Shown here in pieces: positions 55,075 to 64,000 of a stretch of 64,000 nt of DNA; the stretch's first letter is position 1; each line of letters opens with the position of its first letter. The position numbers and the translations under genes were made by a program. This stretch comes from Castor canadensis (lineage: Eukaryota; Chordata; Mammalia; Rodentia; Castoridae). The notes under the pieces are model-generated. The model saw only the letters and a list, made by a program, of their open reading frames with translations, was not told the DNA's origin and made no database searches. The stretch covers positions 62,934,951-62,998,950 of the forward strand of contig NC_133402.1 of the NCBI RefSeq assembly GCF_047511655.1, in the 5' to 3' direction.

Positions 55075-55745
55075 AAAATTAAACAATCCTACAGACAAAC
55101 CAAGAGGTTCTCTTTGATCCAGCCCTCCTAATCCCAACTCCCTTTTGGTTGTCAGTTTGCTGTCATTTCAGTTCACTGACAATATATCTTGGAAACATTT
55201 CCATCTGAGTTAGACTCAGTCTACACAGAGTGAGAGTGCTGTGGCGTACCCACTACCACAGGATTGGTGTATCTCAGTTCACTCTTCTGTTTTTGACAGA
55301 TATTTTCAATAATAAATAATGCCACAATGAATATCATTTTATATAACTCCTTATGCATAAGTGCCAAGCCTTTATTTTCCATGCATATACCAAAAGTAGA
55401 AATTCTGTATAGAAGGTGTACATATTTAATTCTGTGCGGGCTTGGCATAATTTTGTAATTTTTAATCTTTTTCTAAGCATTGGTAAGAGTACTTTGTATA
55501 TTCTTAAGAATAATACTTAGTCTAATTCATATACATATCCAAAAAGAATATATATAACACATACATATGTATATACTTACGCATATATTATTTGCATATG
55601 TATTTTTCTCCTAGTTTATTTCTCATTTGAAAATTTTTATTGTGTCTTCTATCATAAGAAGTTTCATATATATGTATATAATAAACAGAATACATATGCA
55701 TACAAAATATATATACATACTTATATGTGTATATATTTATATATG
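55075..55745 (-). mobile_element. Old LINE-1 remnant, minus strand, part 1, with AT-rich repeat
   Basis: Antisense LINE-1 landmarks: 'aataaataatgccacaatga', 'ccaaaagtagaaattctgta', 'aagcattggtaagagtactt', then 'gaaaatttttattgtgtctt'. The interval 55530-55600 and 55660-55745 is a tata/tacata-rich low-complexity repeat that expanded within the element. Confidence 0.7.
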
Positions 55746-55747
55746 TC

Positions 55748-56076
55748 ATTATTTTTTGGTGGTACTGGGGTTTGCACTCAAGGCCTCGTGCTTGCTAGGC
55801 AGGTGCTCTACCACTTGAGCCATGTCCCCACCTCTTGTTTTGCTTTTAGATACAGTTTTCTTTCAGATACAGTCTCATCCTTTTTTCCCCAGGGCTAACC
55901 TCAGACCAAGATCCTCCTAACTCTACCTCCCATGTAGCTGGGATTACAGATATGTGACACCATGCTCAGATTATTAATTGAGGTGAGCGGGCCTCACTCT
56001 ATGTTCTATCCAACTCTGCCTCCTGAGTAGCTGGAATTATAGACATGAGTTCCCATGCTCACTCCCTGGTAGGTTT
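55748..56076 (-). repeat. Dimeric SINE, minus strand
   Basis: Antisense ID-like tail in excellent condition ('ggtggtactggggtttgcac', 'cttgctaggcaggtgctcta', 'ccacttgagccatgtcccca') followed by two antisense monomers ('gctgggattacagatatgtg', then 'gagtagctggaattatagac'). Confidence 0.92.
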
Positions 56077-56118
56077 CATTTTTCTCTTTTCTTGTTCATT
56101 TGTAAGAGTTCTTTGTAG
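56077..56118 (-). mobile_element. LINE-1 sliver duplicated from 55450-55500
   Basis: 'catttgtaagagttctttgt' repeats, with divergence, the sequence at 55470-55500 ('cattggtaagagtactttgt'). See the finding on local duplication. Confidence 0.55.
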
Positions 56119-56205
56119 GGCGGGGTGTGGCTCGAGTGGTAGGGTACCTGCCTAGCAAGCACAAGGCCCTGAGTTCAACATTAGTACCATAATAAATAAA
56201 TAATT
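56119..56205 (+). repeat. ID-type SINE monomer, plus strand
   Basis: A stand-alone tRNA-derived unit: 'ggggtgtggctcgagtggta' (A-box-like), 'cctagcaagcacaaggccct' and 'gagttcaacattagtac' (B-box-like), ending in (ataa)n. It shows that the tail module also occurs alone in sense orientation. Confidence 0.88.
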
Positions 56206-56640
56206 TTTTCTTCCAGTTTTTTCTCATTTTAAAATTCATTTCATTGTGTCTTTTAATATGAGAAGTTTCATATTTTAAGTAGTCAAATTTCTTATTTTTT
56301 TAGTCTGTGTTTTTCTTAGGAAGATTGTCCATATTCCATGATTATTAACATTTTTTTAAGTTATTTACTGGTATCCCTTAGTTTTGTTTTCATGTTAAGC
56401 TATTTAAATTGCTTGGAATTTAACCTTAGATATGTTAAAGGATATTATCTATTTTTCTTCCTTTTTTTTTTCTAAACAAAACCAATCAGTTTAGAAAAAT
56501 TGAAACAGCATTTTTCTAGGAACTAAATTTCTAAATATATACACGGGTCTGGTTTTGTACCTCATACTAGATTTTCTTGGTCTCATTTCTGTTTCTGGGC
56601 CAGTATCGCAGTGAGTTAGTTATTTTCATTTTCTCCTGTG
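56206..56640 (-). mobile_element. Old LINE-1 remnant, minus strand, part 2
   Basis: Antisense ORF2-region phrases: 'aagtagtcaaatttcttatt', 'tcttaggaagattgtccata', 'ttaaattgcttggaatttaa', 'gaaacagcatttttctagga', 'ggtctcatttctgtttctgg'. These are the complements of 'gtcaaatttatcaat', 'aagatattctcc' and 'ggtctgtttctgggctctct'. Confidence 0.7.
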
Positions 56641-56984
56641 CAGAGAGGTAGTATTGTTAGGCATGGAAGCGAATTTATTGTATCTAATGGAAAATCATTG
56701 TTCAGCTGCCCTCTGCTCCACGTTGGATGGCGATGATTACTTACCACGGAATTTCAAGGCCTCTTAGCGTGTGCATGCATCTGTGTTGACCGGCATAAAT
56801 GAGTAAACCTGGAAACTCATGGGACTGCTGGTATGTATTTGTACTCTTAAAGTCTCAAAAAAGATTATGGTGAAAAAAAATAGCCTTTTACTCCATCTCC
56901 TATGGCAGGTCAGTTCTTGGAAGGAATTATTTTGGAACTCATTACATTATTTTATAATTTTGTCATCTTATTATTACGACTCAA
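56641..56984. other. Unassigned sequence
   Basis: Includes a short CpG-containing section around 56720-56800 in otherwise AT-rich DNA. No supported feature. Confidence 0.35.
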
Positions 56985-57370
56985 TTTGGTTTTGAAGAAA
57001 TAGTGCGTATGAAGTGTACAAAGCTAAAAAGGGACAAGTGACACTTTGTCTCCTTCAAGTCTGTAAGAGGCAACCAGTTCTACCTATACTCTAGTCTGCA
57101 CCTTGCCGATTTAACAATCTTCCTTGGAACTCATTCCATAGCAGTGTACGTGATGTTGTTTTGCAAAATGGCTGCATCATAACTTACTTAACCAGACTGG
57201 CAATTCAATTGTCTTCATAAATGCTTTAAATATGCACAATTTCTCACATGTCTAGAAGACAAGTTCTGCACGTGAAGTTGGTGGGTCAAAGGATAGTTAA
57301 AATTTCAACCTTGATTTATATTGTTAAATTGCTCCCCAGGAAGTTTCTAGAAATTTTATGACTTAAAAAC
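56985..57370 (-). mobile_element. LINE-1 fragment, minus strand
   Basis: 'ggttttgaagaaatagtgcg', 'cctatactctagtctgcacc', 'ttggtgggtcaaaggatagt' and 'tatattgttaaattgctccc' are the antisense 3' segment of an old LINE-1. A separate copy from that at 55075-56640 because it restarts from the 3' side. Confidence 0.7.
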
Positions 57371-58539
57371 TCTGATGGCACTTGCTGCCTGGCTCCAGAC
57401 CTGCTCAGACATGCATAAGTGTCAAGGGAGACCCCACAGAGGCGCTCGCCAGGTCCCTGATGGTGAGTGGAGGTCTGCGTGCGTGTGTGCGTGTGCACTC
57501 CCAGGATGTCTGTGTGATGTGCACATCATAAGAAATTGAAGGAAGACCTCAAGTCAGCTAATTAATTAGAGTCCTGTTTAACGCTCTCATAATGAGTGGA
57601 AATATTAGTAGTTTGAATAAAGCTCTTTGGCTTTTATTATTCATTAGAAGTTGGCAGTAAATAATAGATTTTTATTTCACAGTCCCAAGGCTGCTATCAA
57701 AGCACAGAGCATTTCTTCAGATCATAAATATTATCCTTCACAACAGGAGCATAAAGGGAATTTGGTTTCATGAATTGCTGACTGGGACACCAGCCTGTGA
57801 TGGGGTCTTGGGATGATTAAGAAGAATCATTCTTCAGGAAGAAGGCTGGTAATCACATCTTGATGCTGGCATACTGTCTGTCAGGTTGAATGGGCCCGAT
57901 TTCCTCACTCACAACATTGTACATACCTGCAGTCAGCCCGGTAAGCGGTACCCAGCTCTCCTTGTTCCAGAAATTCAAGATGCTCAGTTGGAAAGCACTT
58001 GTGTTTTTAAGCAGGAAGAGGTCTTTGTCTTAGAGGCACACTTATTTTTGCTACGCCCTCTTAGCACTTTATCTCATTTCCATCTGGCCAGTCACGTTCC
58101 CCTTCCCTTCTGCTCCCATTAATGCTGCCTTTGGGGGTGGGGGGCTTTTCTCTTGCCCACTTGTCTTTCTTCAGACACACGAAACACATTGTTCTCAGCT
58201 GTCCTTGTCACCTTATCTTCTGCCTTTCTTTCCTCATTTAGAGTCTCCTCTCCTCATCTTTGTAACTCTTCATAAGTTCTGGTCACTTTCAGTGGGAAAG
58301 GGAGAGGCTGTTTCATTCTGCTTGACTCAGTTTCCCTTCTCTGGGACATCCTCCTGCCCAATACCACTTGCTTCATTCCTTCAGTGGCTTGTTGTGCCAG
58401 CTCCTCTGGCTGTTCTTGGGCCCCAGGGCCTTTGCATCCTCCTTATGTTCATCTAGCACTCTGAGTACAAAACTTTAGGTCTACCAGTTACTCTGAACAG
58501 AGAAGCTGTCTTTAAATAAAGCATTAGCCAACACAGTCA
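57371..58539. other. Mostly unique sequence downstream of the candidate gene
   Basis: 57535-57830 is AT-rich, repeat-free and carries the palindrome CTAATTAATTAG (57558-57569) plus several TTTAT/AATAAA-like strings; it resembles a conserved non-coding element. 58235-58460 is pyrimidine-rich and may be old L2 ('ctgggacatcctcctgccca'). No coding exon is supported. Confidence 0.4.
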
Positions 58540-59940
58540 TACTTTATAACAAAATTTTATTAGGATTAAGTTAAATGAGAAAATTTCATGCTTCCCTTTC
58601 TGCCATGTTTACTTGGAAAGACAAGATTACTCTTAGTTGAGTATAAAACAGTTTATATTCCAGATTCTACTATTTGGAAAGCAAGAAAATGGATAAGTAC
58701 AGTAGCATACCTGACAACTCATGGTGAAAGTTTAAGGCCTAACAAGTGGTCAGCAGTCAGCAAAGCATGCATTAAACTTTGGGTTTAAGGAAGAAGTTAC
58801 TCCCCACCTCCCTCAAAGGCTGACCTGTCATAGCCTGGGCACCTGAGTCTGGAGCCTGCTCTTTGGAATCTAATAACCTGTGTTTCAGGCGAAGTGAGGC
58901 TGAGGTATCTATGGCTTCAAGGCACAGGGCATATAGCTGAATTCAAAGCTACTGTGTTGGTCTCTCCAGCGTGGGCCACTGAGCCACACCTTGAGAGGGG
59001 GAGTCCTGCTGCTTGTTCTTGCCTTCTCAGTGTGACTCACACAGCCCTGTTCCTGTGCTGCTACTCAGCTGTACTTGCTGCAATGGGGACAGGTCCAGCC
59101 CCTGCTCAGTCTCTTGCATGTGAAGAGCAATGTGTGTTGTGGAATCTTGCTCCCCAGCATTGAGGGGACCTGATGCAAAGCCAAGAAGAGGCTCTAATGC
59201 AAGCAAGGAAGACAGGCTCCTTCTTCAGATGAAATGTGGTATGTGGAAAAGAAAGCAGCTTTCCCCAGAAGGGGTCCTTACTGGCTGGAAAGCTCCCCTG
59301 TGTTTAGCATAGGTGCACCCAACTGCAAGCAGGCTCTTGGACCAATGGGAGAAGGAGAGTGGAGAGGATGCCAGCAAGAATAAGAGGGCCCCGACTCACA
59401 TGGGTTCTGGGAGGCCATCAACAGTGGGTGTTGAGCACTTACCAGGCTTTGCACATAACCTTGGGGTCATTTAGAACAAGTGTGAGTCAAGCCTTAAAAA
59501 TATAAAACTTACCACTTACTAAACAATTGCACAAGGGTTCAGCTTAGGCACTGCATGGTTACACTTAAAAGCTTGATTTTTCTGATTTTTAAAGTCTCCC
59601 TAATGAAGAGAATAAAACCCAAAATCCAAGTGAATGTCCTGGAGAGCTGCCCTGGAACCGGAACTCCCCCCCCCAATAGAGCAAAGCACTTCCGGTTCAT
59701 CCTGACAGCAACTTGACCCTGACTCCCCCTGCCCCCCACCCAATCCAGTAATAAAAATGGTGACTGTAAATAATTCAATTCAGTTGTAATACAGAGATGA
59801 CAATAAGTTTTCATTTCTGCAGGTACCAGAGGATACACGTGACAGTCTTGCTTCTCTCCAATCTATGCTTAGTACGTTTTCCAGTGTCTCCCTTACCCTG
59901 CATCCTTGTATTACGGTCATGACATCTGCACTCATGCCAA
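58540..59940 (-). other. Predicted 3' UTR of the minus-strand gene
   Basis: Repeat-poor sequence of about 1.4 kb between the stop codon at 59941-59943 and a canonical AATAAA (58556-58561, minus strand). It contains a G-run (nine C on the plus strand at 59666-59674) and no obvious SINE insertions. The extent is inferred only from the first good poly(A) signal; upstream weaker signals may be used. Confidence 0.4.
58556..58561 (-). terminator. Candidate polyadenylation signal (AATAAA)
   Basis: On the minus strand AATAAA is followed within about 25 bases by the GU-rich 'gactgtgttgg', the usual downstream element. It is the first canonical hexamer that I see after the stop codon of the terminal exon. 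Confidence 0.5.
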
Positions 59941-60168
59941 TTAATTCATCTGGGATTGACCTGGAGTCTGCTCAAGCTTGAGTTCATAGCCTCCTAGGCC
60001 GAGGTCTCCCTCATAAATGTTTTCCTTGCTTGGAGTCTGGGGTGAAGCTTTCTGCTCCAGACCTAGCCTGGCAGGAGGACTGCAAGGTGAGGAGGCTTGC
60101 TCCTGGTAATTCATGGCTAGCTCGTCCTGGGTTACAATGCACTCCACATCGTCCCCTTTCAGCTGGTC
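59941..60168 (-). CDS. 3'-terminal coding exon of an unidentified protein
   Basis: On the minus strand a pyrimidine tract with acceptor ('tttctttctcaaaccag') is followed directly by an open frame of 75 codons and a TAA stop. The peptide begins DQLKGDDVECIVTQDEL and ends in GYELKLEQTPGQSQMN. The acidic, serine/proline-containing composition, balanced codon use, a clean acceptor exactly at a phase-0 codon and a plausible UTR beyond support a real exon. Tyrosine motifs (NYQEQ, ENIYEGDLG, GGYELK) suggest a cytoplasmic tail that could be phosphorylated; there is no transmembrane segment or known domain within the exon itself. I do not recognise the gene. The candidate exon at 61426-61540 would join in the same phase. 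The main alternative is a chance frame behind a fortuitous acceptor; I think that is less likely. Confidence 0.6.
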   Translation of the reverse strand, partial: DQLKGDDVECIVTQDELAMNYQEQASSPCSPPARLGLEQKASPQTPSKENIYEGDLGLGGYELKLEQTPGQSQMN

Positions 60169-60794
60169 CTGGTTTGAGAAAGAAAAAGAGAGAGGCAGGT
60201 CACTTCATGATGAAGGCAGAGAGAGATAGCAGTTCCACAAAAAGAAAATAGAATTTTCCCTTTCCTTTCCTTAACTGCCCTGCCTTGCCTTGGCTGGGCT
60301 CTGCTGTGGCCATGGCCTAGCATTTCCTTGAGGCAATATTGAAAACTGGTCTCCATGCCAAGGCAAGAGCTGTCAGAGCACCTGCCAATGAAGCACTTCC
60401 TTGGGTTAAGGGAGTGAAAATGGAATCCGATGGGATCCCTCCATTGGGATCCAGTAGGGTTGAGAGGAACCAGGAGGGAGCTGAGTTTTGTGACCTCAGG
60501 GCAGGGAGGAGGGGCACCTGTTGGTTTTGTAATACTCCACAAAACAATTTCTGTTATATTTGATCTTAAAAGCATGTCCTCTCAAGACGTTCTTGGGATG
60601 AGCGTCTCAAGACTAGAAATGGTTGGAAGTCACCACAGTGGGTAACGGTAGAAACTAACTAGACATGGCCAATAATAGTCTTCTTCATTCAGAAGTTTCA
60701 TTGAAGGAGGCAGCTGGGATCTCAACTTTGATTCCACTGTGTTGGGGAAGACCACATGAACTACTGGTATAATGAGGGCCAGCTAGGGTGGCCC
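60169..60794 (-). other. Presumed intron sequence
   Basis: Between the terminal exon and the MER5A copy. Contains no supported repeats. A 138-codon minus-strand frame (60159-60575) overlaps the acceptor and is intronic by this model. Confidence 0.4.
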
Positions 60795-60985
60795 TAGCTG
60801 GTGGTGGTTCTCACCTTCAGCCTGCATCAAGAGAGCCTGTTAAAAGACAGATTGTGGGGCCCCAGGTTCAAAGTTTCTGAGGTTGGGCCCTGAGACTGTG
60901 AATTTCTAGCAAGTTCCCAAGTGACTCTGAGGCTGCAGGTCTGGAGACCACACTTTGAGAAACAGTCATAGGCTTTTGTGCCCTG
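60795..60985. repeat. MER5A DNA transposon remnant
   Basis: 'ggtggttctcaccttcagcc', 'tgcatcaagagagcctgtta', 'ttgtggggccccaggttcaa', 'aagtttctgaggttgggccc' and 'aagttcccaagtgactctga' fit MER5A almost end to end, closing with 'ccacactttgagaaaca'. Confidence 0.85.
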
Positions 60986-61425
60986 AATATGTCTGAGACA
61001 TGGTTTTCTAGATTTATGCATGGGGACAGCCAGCTGGACAGCCTCTAGGGGAACTTCCAACCCTGAGACTGTCCTCCTCCAATTCCCTGACTCTGATTTG
61101 CTGGTAAAGACCCTAATAGCTTCTCAGCATTTTTATTCCACTCCCTTGAGCTGTATAGCACAGGCCTAATATTCAAAACCTTGAAACACAGCAGTTTGTG
61201 AGGACACATTTCTTCTTTTACACTTTCTAAGTTCATTTTATGGTTAAAAATATTGGTAACAATAAAAAATTGCATTTTTAAAAGAAGAATAAGCTAACAT
61301 CAGCAACAACTGGAAGAGAAAGAAAATGCTTCTTGGTGCAGTAAATTTAAAAATGCTCCCTGCTCTAGTAATAGCCCCGAGTTTCCCGGGCTCGTCAGTG
61401 GTCACCATGTGGGATAGTTACTCAC
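60986..61425 (-). other. Presumed intron sequence
   Basis: No recognised repeats or exons. Lies between the MER5A copy and the candidate upstream exon. Confidence 0.35.
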
Positions 61426-61540
61426 CCCAAAGGCCTGGGCGCTGGTGAGCAGCCTGGAAACTGGACCGCACCATTCAGGTAGCGTGGTGGTCAGCGGAGG
61501 GCCGGAGTGGGTTAAAATTGGTTTCAGATATCTGCAAGGC
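61426..61540 (-). CDS. Candidate internal coding exon of the minus-strand gene
   Basis: On the minus strand 115 bases lie between 'tgttccttaacag' (acceptor, with a branch-point-like 'ctaac' about 35 bases upstream) and a consensus donor 'ggggtgagtaac'. One frame is fully open and ends in phase 0 at the donor, which fits the phase-0 start of the exon at 59941-60168. Its peptide includes [20 protein letters not shown] and ends LLTSAQAFG. The segment has several CpGs in AT-rich surroundings. The acceptor has a weak pyrimidine tract, and one of the other frames closes after 21 codons. No family is recognised, so it may be a chance arrangement. If real, it would be the penultimate exon visible here. 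Confidence 0.35.
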
Positions 61541-64000
61541 CTGTTAAGGAACACTAGTCCAGAGGAAGTTAGAGGTTCGTTTCTCAGACAGCACAAACCT
61601 TCACCTGCTGCCAAAGAGACAGTTATGTTCACCTTTAAATCTCCTGCTCCCTCATTTAGAAAGCAATTTGGCCTGCAAAAATTGCTGTTTATAATCTTTG
61701 CTTCACAGACCTCTCCAGGCCTCCTGATAGGCTTTAATCATGAAGAAATGGTGAAAGGTCCATGCCGTGTCAGAGAAAGGTGCAAATGTGCCTCTTCCCG
61801 TCCCCTCCCTCACCCCATGCCTCTTCTGCTCAGAGAAGGCATTCTTAAGAATTACCTTGAACAGTAGCAGAAAAGATTGTTTCCTTAACACAGTCCTGCA
61901 CACACACTCTCAGCTTAAGCCACCACTCATTTTCACAAAGAAGCAAGAGATATTTCAGAAAATGCTCAGTAATTTTAGAGTCGGGTAGTCAACACAGATT
62001 GTTTTCCAAAATACTTTATTTCTACTACTCAACTCACTTTATACGTCATCCATCACTGCATTTCTGTACAAAATTATGTAAATAAGTGCCAGGTTTATTT
62101 CATTGTCTAGCACCTATCTTTCTCATCTCCTCATCCCAAAGTGCCCTAACCAGTTAAAAGAAAAACCTGTTCATCTAAAGCCATTACGTTTCATTCCAAT
62201 CTAGCGATAATGAAATCCCCAGAGGCCTGCCTAAAGTTGCCTTATTATTATTATTGTTATCATCATTTTTTTTTTTTGCTCAAAGAAAAGTAGTGGGATT
62301 ATTTCATCATTCCATCAGAAATGACTTTAAAGCTTCATATCATTTTTCTCTGGTGGAGAATATTTCACCTCATCAACTTTCTGAAAAAGCTTTAATAAAA
62401 AGGGAACAGGAAAAAATTGGAAAGCAGTTAACATCCGTTGTCTTGTGAAGATCTAGTCACCCCCAGGCACTCGAGGTGTAGAAGATCTTGGCAATTCCTC
62501 CACAGGAGCTGCCCACACTGGACAGCAGCACGCTGTCCTTCCTGCTGTGCCCTGAGCAGGTAGGCACAGAGGATGCAGCCCAGAGGGGACCAGGAATAAG
62601 TTGCCCCTGGCTACAAATCATTGGACAGCAGAGCAGGAGATGGTGGTGAGCATGGTCTACTGGTGATAAGAAGAGAAGGACTGAAAGGAAAATCCATTAT
62701 CTACGAGAGTCTGCAGCTCCAACTGCCAATGCAAAGTCTAACTCCTCCTCTCAGATGGGGCGCTGTGGAGCCCAGCGGAAGTGTATCTGCAAATCTGGAC
62801 AGCCTTTGATCTTGTATTAATTAATTTTCATTAGTGTGTTGTTCCCTCATTTTTATGGATGAAGGAACTGACACCTGGAGATAATATGATTTTAAATAAT
62901 CCAAAGATTCCCTTTGCTGTATGGAAACTACCATGATCGCCCACAGAAGATAATTTACTGGGCAAAGTTATACACAGTGATCAGCTGGGTTCTGTGGAAA
63001 TCGCAGTGTGCAGGGCTCCTTCCTGCAGGTGGGCTGACGGCCCTCCCAGGCTGGGGCACACGAGGCATGTGATCTTCCTAGGGTTTATGGCACGCATAGG
63101 CCAACAAAAGTGCTCTTCAGGAAGCTGCAGAAGGCAAGGTATACATACAACCGAAGTGTAAATCTAGGAAAATCCAGCCACCTTTATTTCAAGATGGAAA
63201 GGGGCAGTAAGTAAGCAACGTTTTTAATGGTGTCACTTGAAAAAATGAAGTTTGTCAGAGCTTTATGAGTTTGAGAGAGGCCTGAGCAGCTTCCTTTGAG
63301 CTTCTCAGTAGACTGAGATGACAGTGCCCAAACAGGTGATGCAAGTGATATAAAAATTTAGAATTGAGTAATGGACACTTTTTCCTTTTGCTCCTGATGA
63401 AGTATCTCTGTAAATTATGTTTAATGGCATTGGTGCTAACACTTAAAGACTACATTTATAGCTTTCTATTAAAATGAAGATTGGACCAAATGAGACCATA
63501 TGGCTCCCTCTGGTCACACTCTGGGACTTTGACACAAATGTCAACTCTGCCATACCGTAAAACCTGTGGTCTCCTGAGGCTCAAGTTCATTATGAATCTG
63601 AACTGAAATCACATATGTACAAGTGTTTTTAAACTTGAGCTTGATATTCAAATGCTGTTTATTTTATTTTTAACATTTATTTTTTGAGCCATGCTTTCTG
63701 GAGAAACAGAAAGTTATTCAAATAATGGTGGATCCCTCTAGGCATTGGGATTCGTGGGCTTTTAAGTGTGTAGAAAATTTAAGTTAGTCTTATACCCCAA
63801 ATAGCTATCTTAGTTAACCATTATTGTACGAGGGATTAGCATAAGGTAGTGAGTGAGAGAAATAGGCAGCACTTATTGAGGTAAAACTCTCTTGGGAAGC
63901 ACGTGGTGCCACTTTGGCTGCTCTGGTACCTGAGCAATGCTAGTCAAAGGAATGAAGCCATACAGGAGATATGCAGAGCGCTCCCTGGAGCCGTGGGGTG
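61541..64000. other. Unassigned, repeat-poor sequence at the right edge
   Basis: About 2.5 kb with almost no recognisable repeats, as expected for intron or regulatory DNA near a gene. It includes AT-rich stretches at 62030-62450 and 63340-63480. A 54-base splice-flanked plus-strand segment (62506-62559) is discussed among the findings. No further exon of the minus-strand gene is supported. Confidence 0.4.

Noticed and set aside
56119-56205. tRNA-like gene
   Set aside because: It has A-box- and B-box-like motifs but cannot form a proper cloverleaf and ends in an A/T-rich tail; it is an ID-type SINE.
60159-60575. 138-codon minus-strand frame overlapping the acceptor of the terminal exon
   Set aside because: It runs in a different frame from the supported exon and through its pyrimidine tract; best read as intron.
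61445-61867. 140-codon plus-strand frame opposite the candidate exon
   Set aside because: Antisense to the splice-flanked minus-strand segment and without its own splice sites; probably a shadow frame.
62430-62590. Minus-strand alternative terminal exon ending 'IFYTSSAWG' and stop
   Set aside because: The frame is short and the acceptor ambiguous. It competes with an equally plausible plus-strand reading of the same bases, so neither was annotated as coding.

Overview
This is nuclear DNA from a placental mammal, and almost certainly a rodent outside the mouse/rat group. The strongest clues are many short dimeric SINEs (a B1/7SL-like head joined to a tRNA-like, ID-type tail with a 'tggctcaagtggtagagcac' core), a young LINE-1 3' end at 27195-27740, and a background of old placental repeats (MIR, L2, MLT1/MaLR, ERVL, MER5A). 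This SINE and L1 combination resembles what I remember of beaver and other Castorimorpha; that assignment is inference and was not checked by search. There are no bacterial-type genes, operons or CRISPR arrays.

The window is gene-poor. The one stretch that reads convincingly as protein-coding sits near the right end on the minus strand: a 3'-terminal coding exon at 59941-60168, with a good splice acceptor, a 75-codon open frame and a stop. A plausible 3' UTR follows, ending at a poly(A) signal near 58556. A second, weaker candidate exon of the same gene lies at 61426-61540 (strong donor, compatible reading phase). I could not name the gene. Its tail has several tyrosines and looks like a cytoplasmic tail, but that is only an impression.

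Layout: 1-4400 holds SINEs, LINE-1 debris and a MaLR LTR. 4400-7890 is mostly unique. 7890-13300 has MIR, MLT1 and MaLR LTRs. 13300-18600 has SINEs and a plus-strand ERVL internal relic. 18600-23200 is mostly unique with SINEs and a minus-strand LINE-1 3' end. 23280-26000 is a plus-strand LINE-1 ORF2 relic with a poly(A)-tailed insert. 26395-27740 has an old repeat, a SINE and a young LINE-1 3' end. 27740-37100 mixes MIR, L2, MLT1, SINEs and a long TTCC microsatellite. 37100-51480 is mixed old repeats and unique DNA. 51480-53790 is a minus-strand ERVL relic split by an MLT1 LTR. 53980-57370 has SINEs, a long L2 fragment and minus-strand LINE-1 pieces with a local duplication. 57390-64000 is largely unique and contains the candidate gene end.

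Nothing here looks like an intact mobile element or a new enzymatic system. The most useful follow-ups are naming the minus-strand gene, the poly(A)-tailed insertion inside the LINE-1, the two oppositely oriented ERVL relics, and several compact palindromic or regulatory-looking motifs in unique sequence. All repeat calls were made by reading the sequence against remembered family consensus features, so boundaries are approximate to about 10-30 bases.
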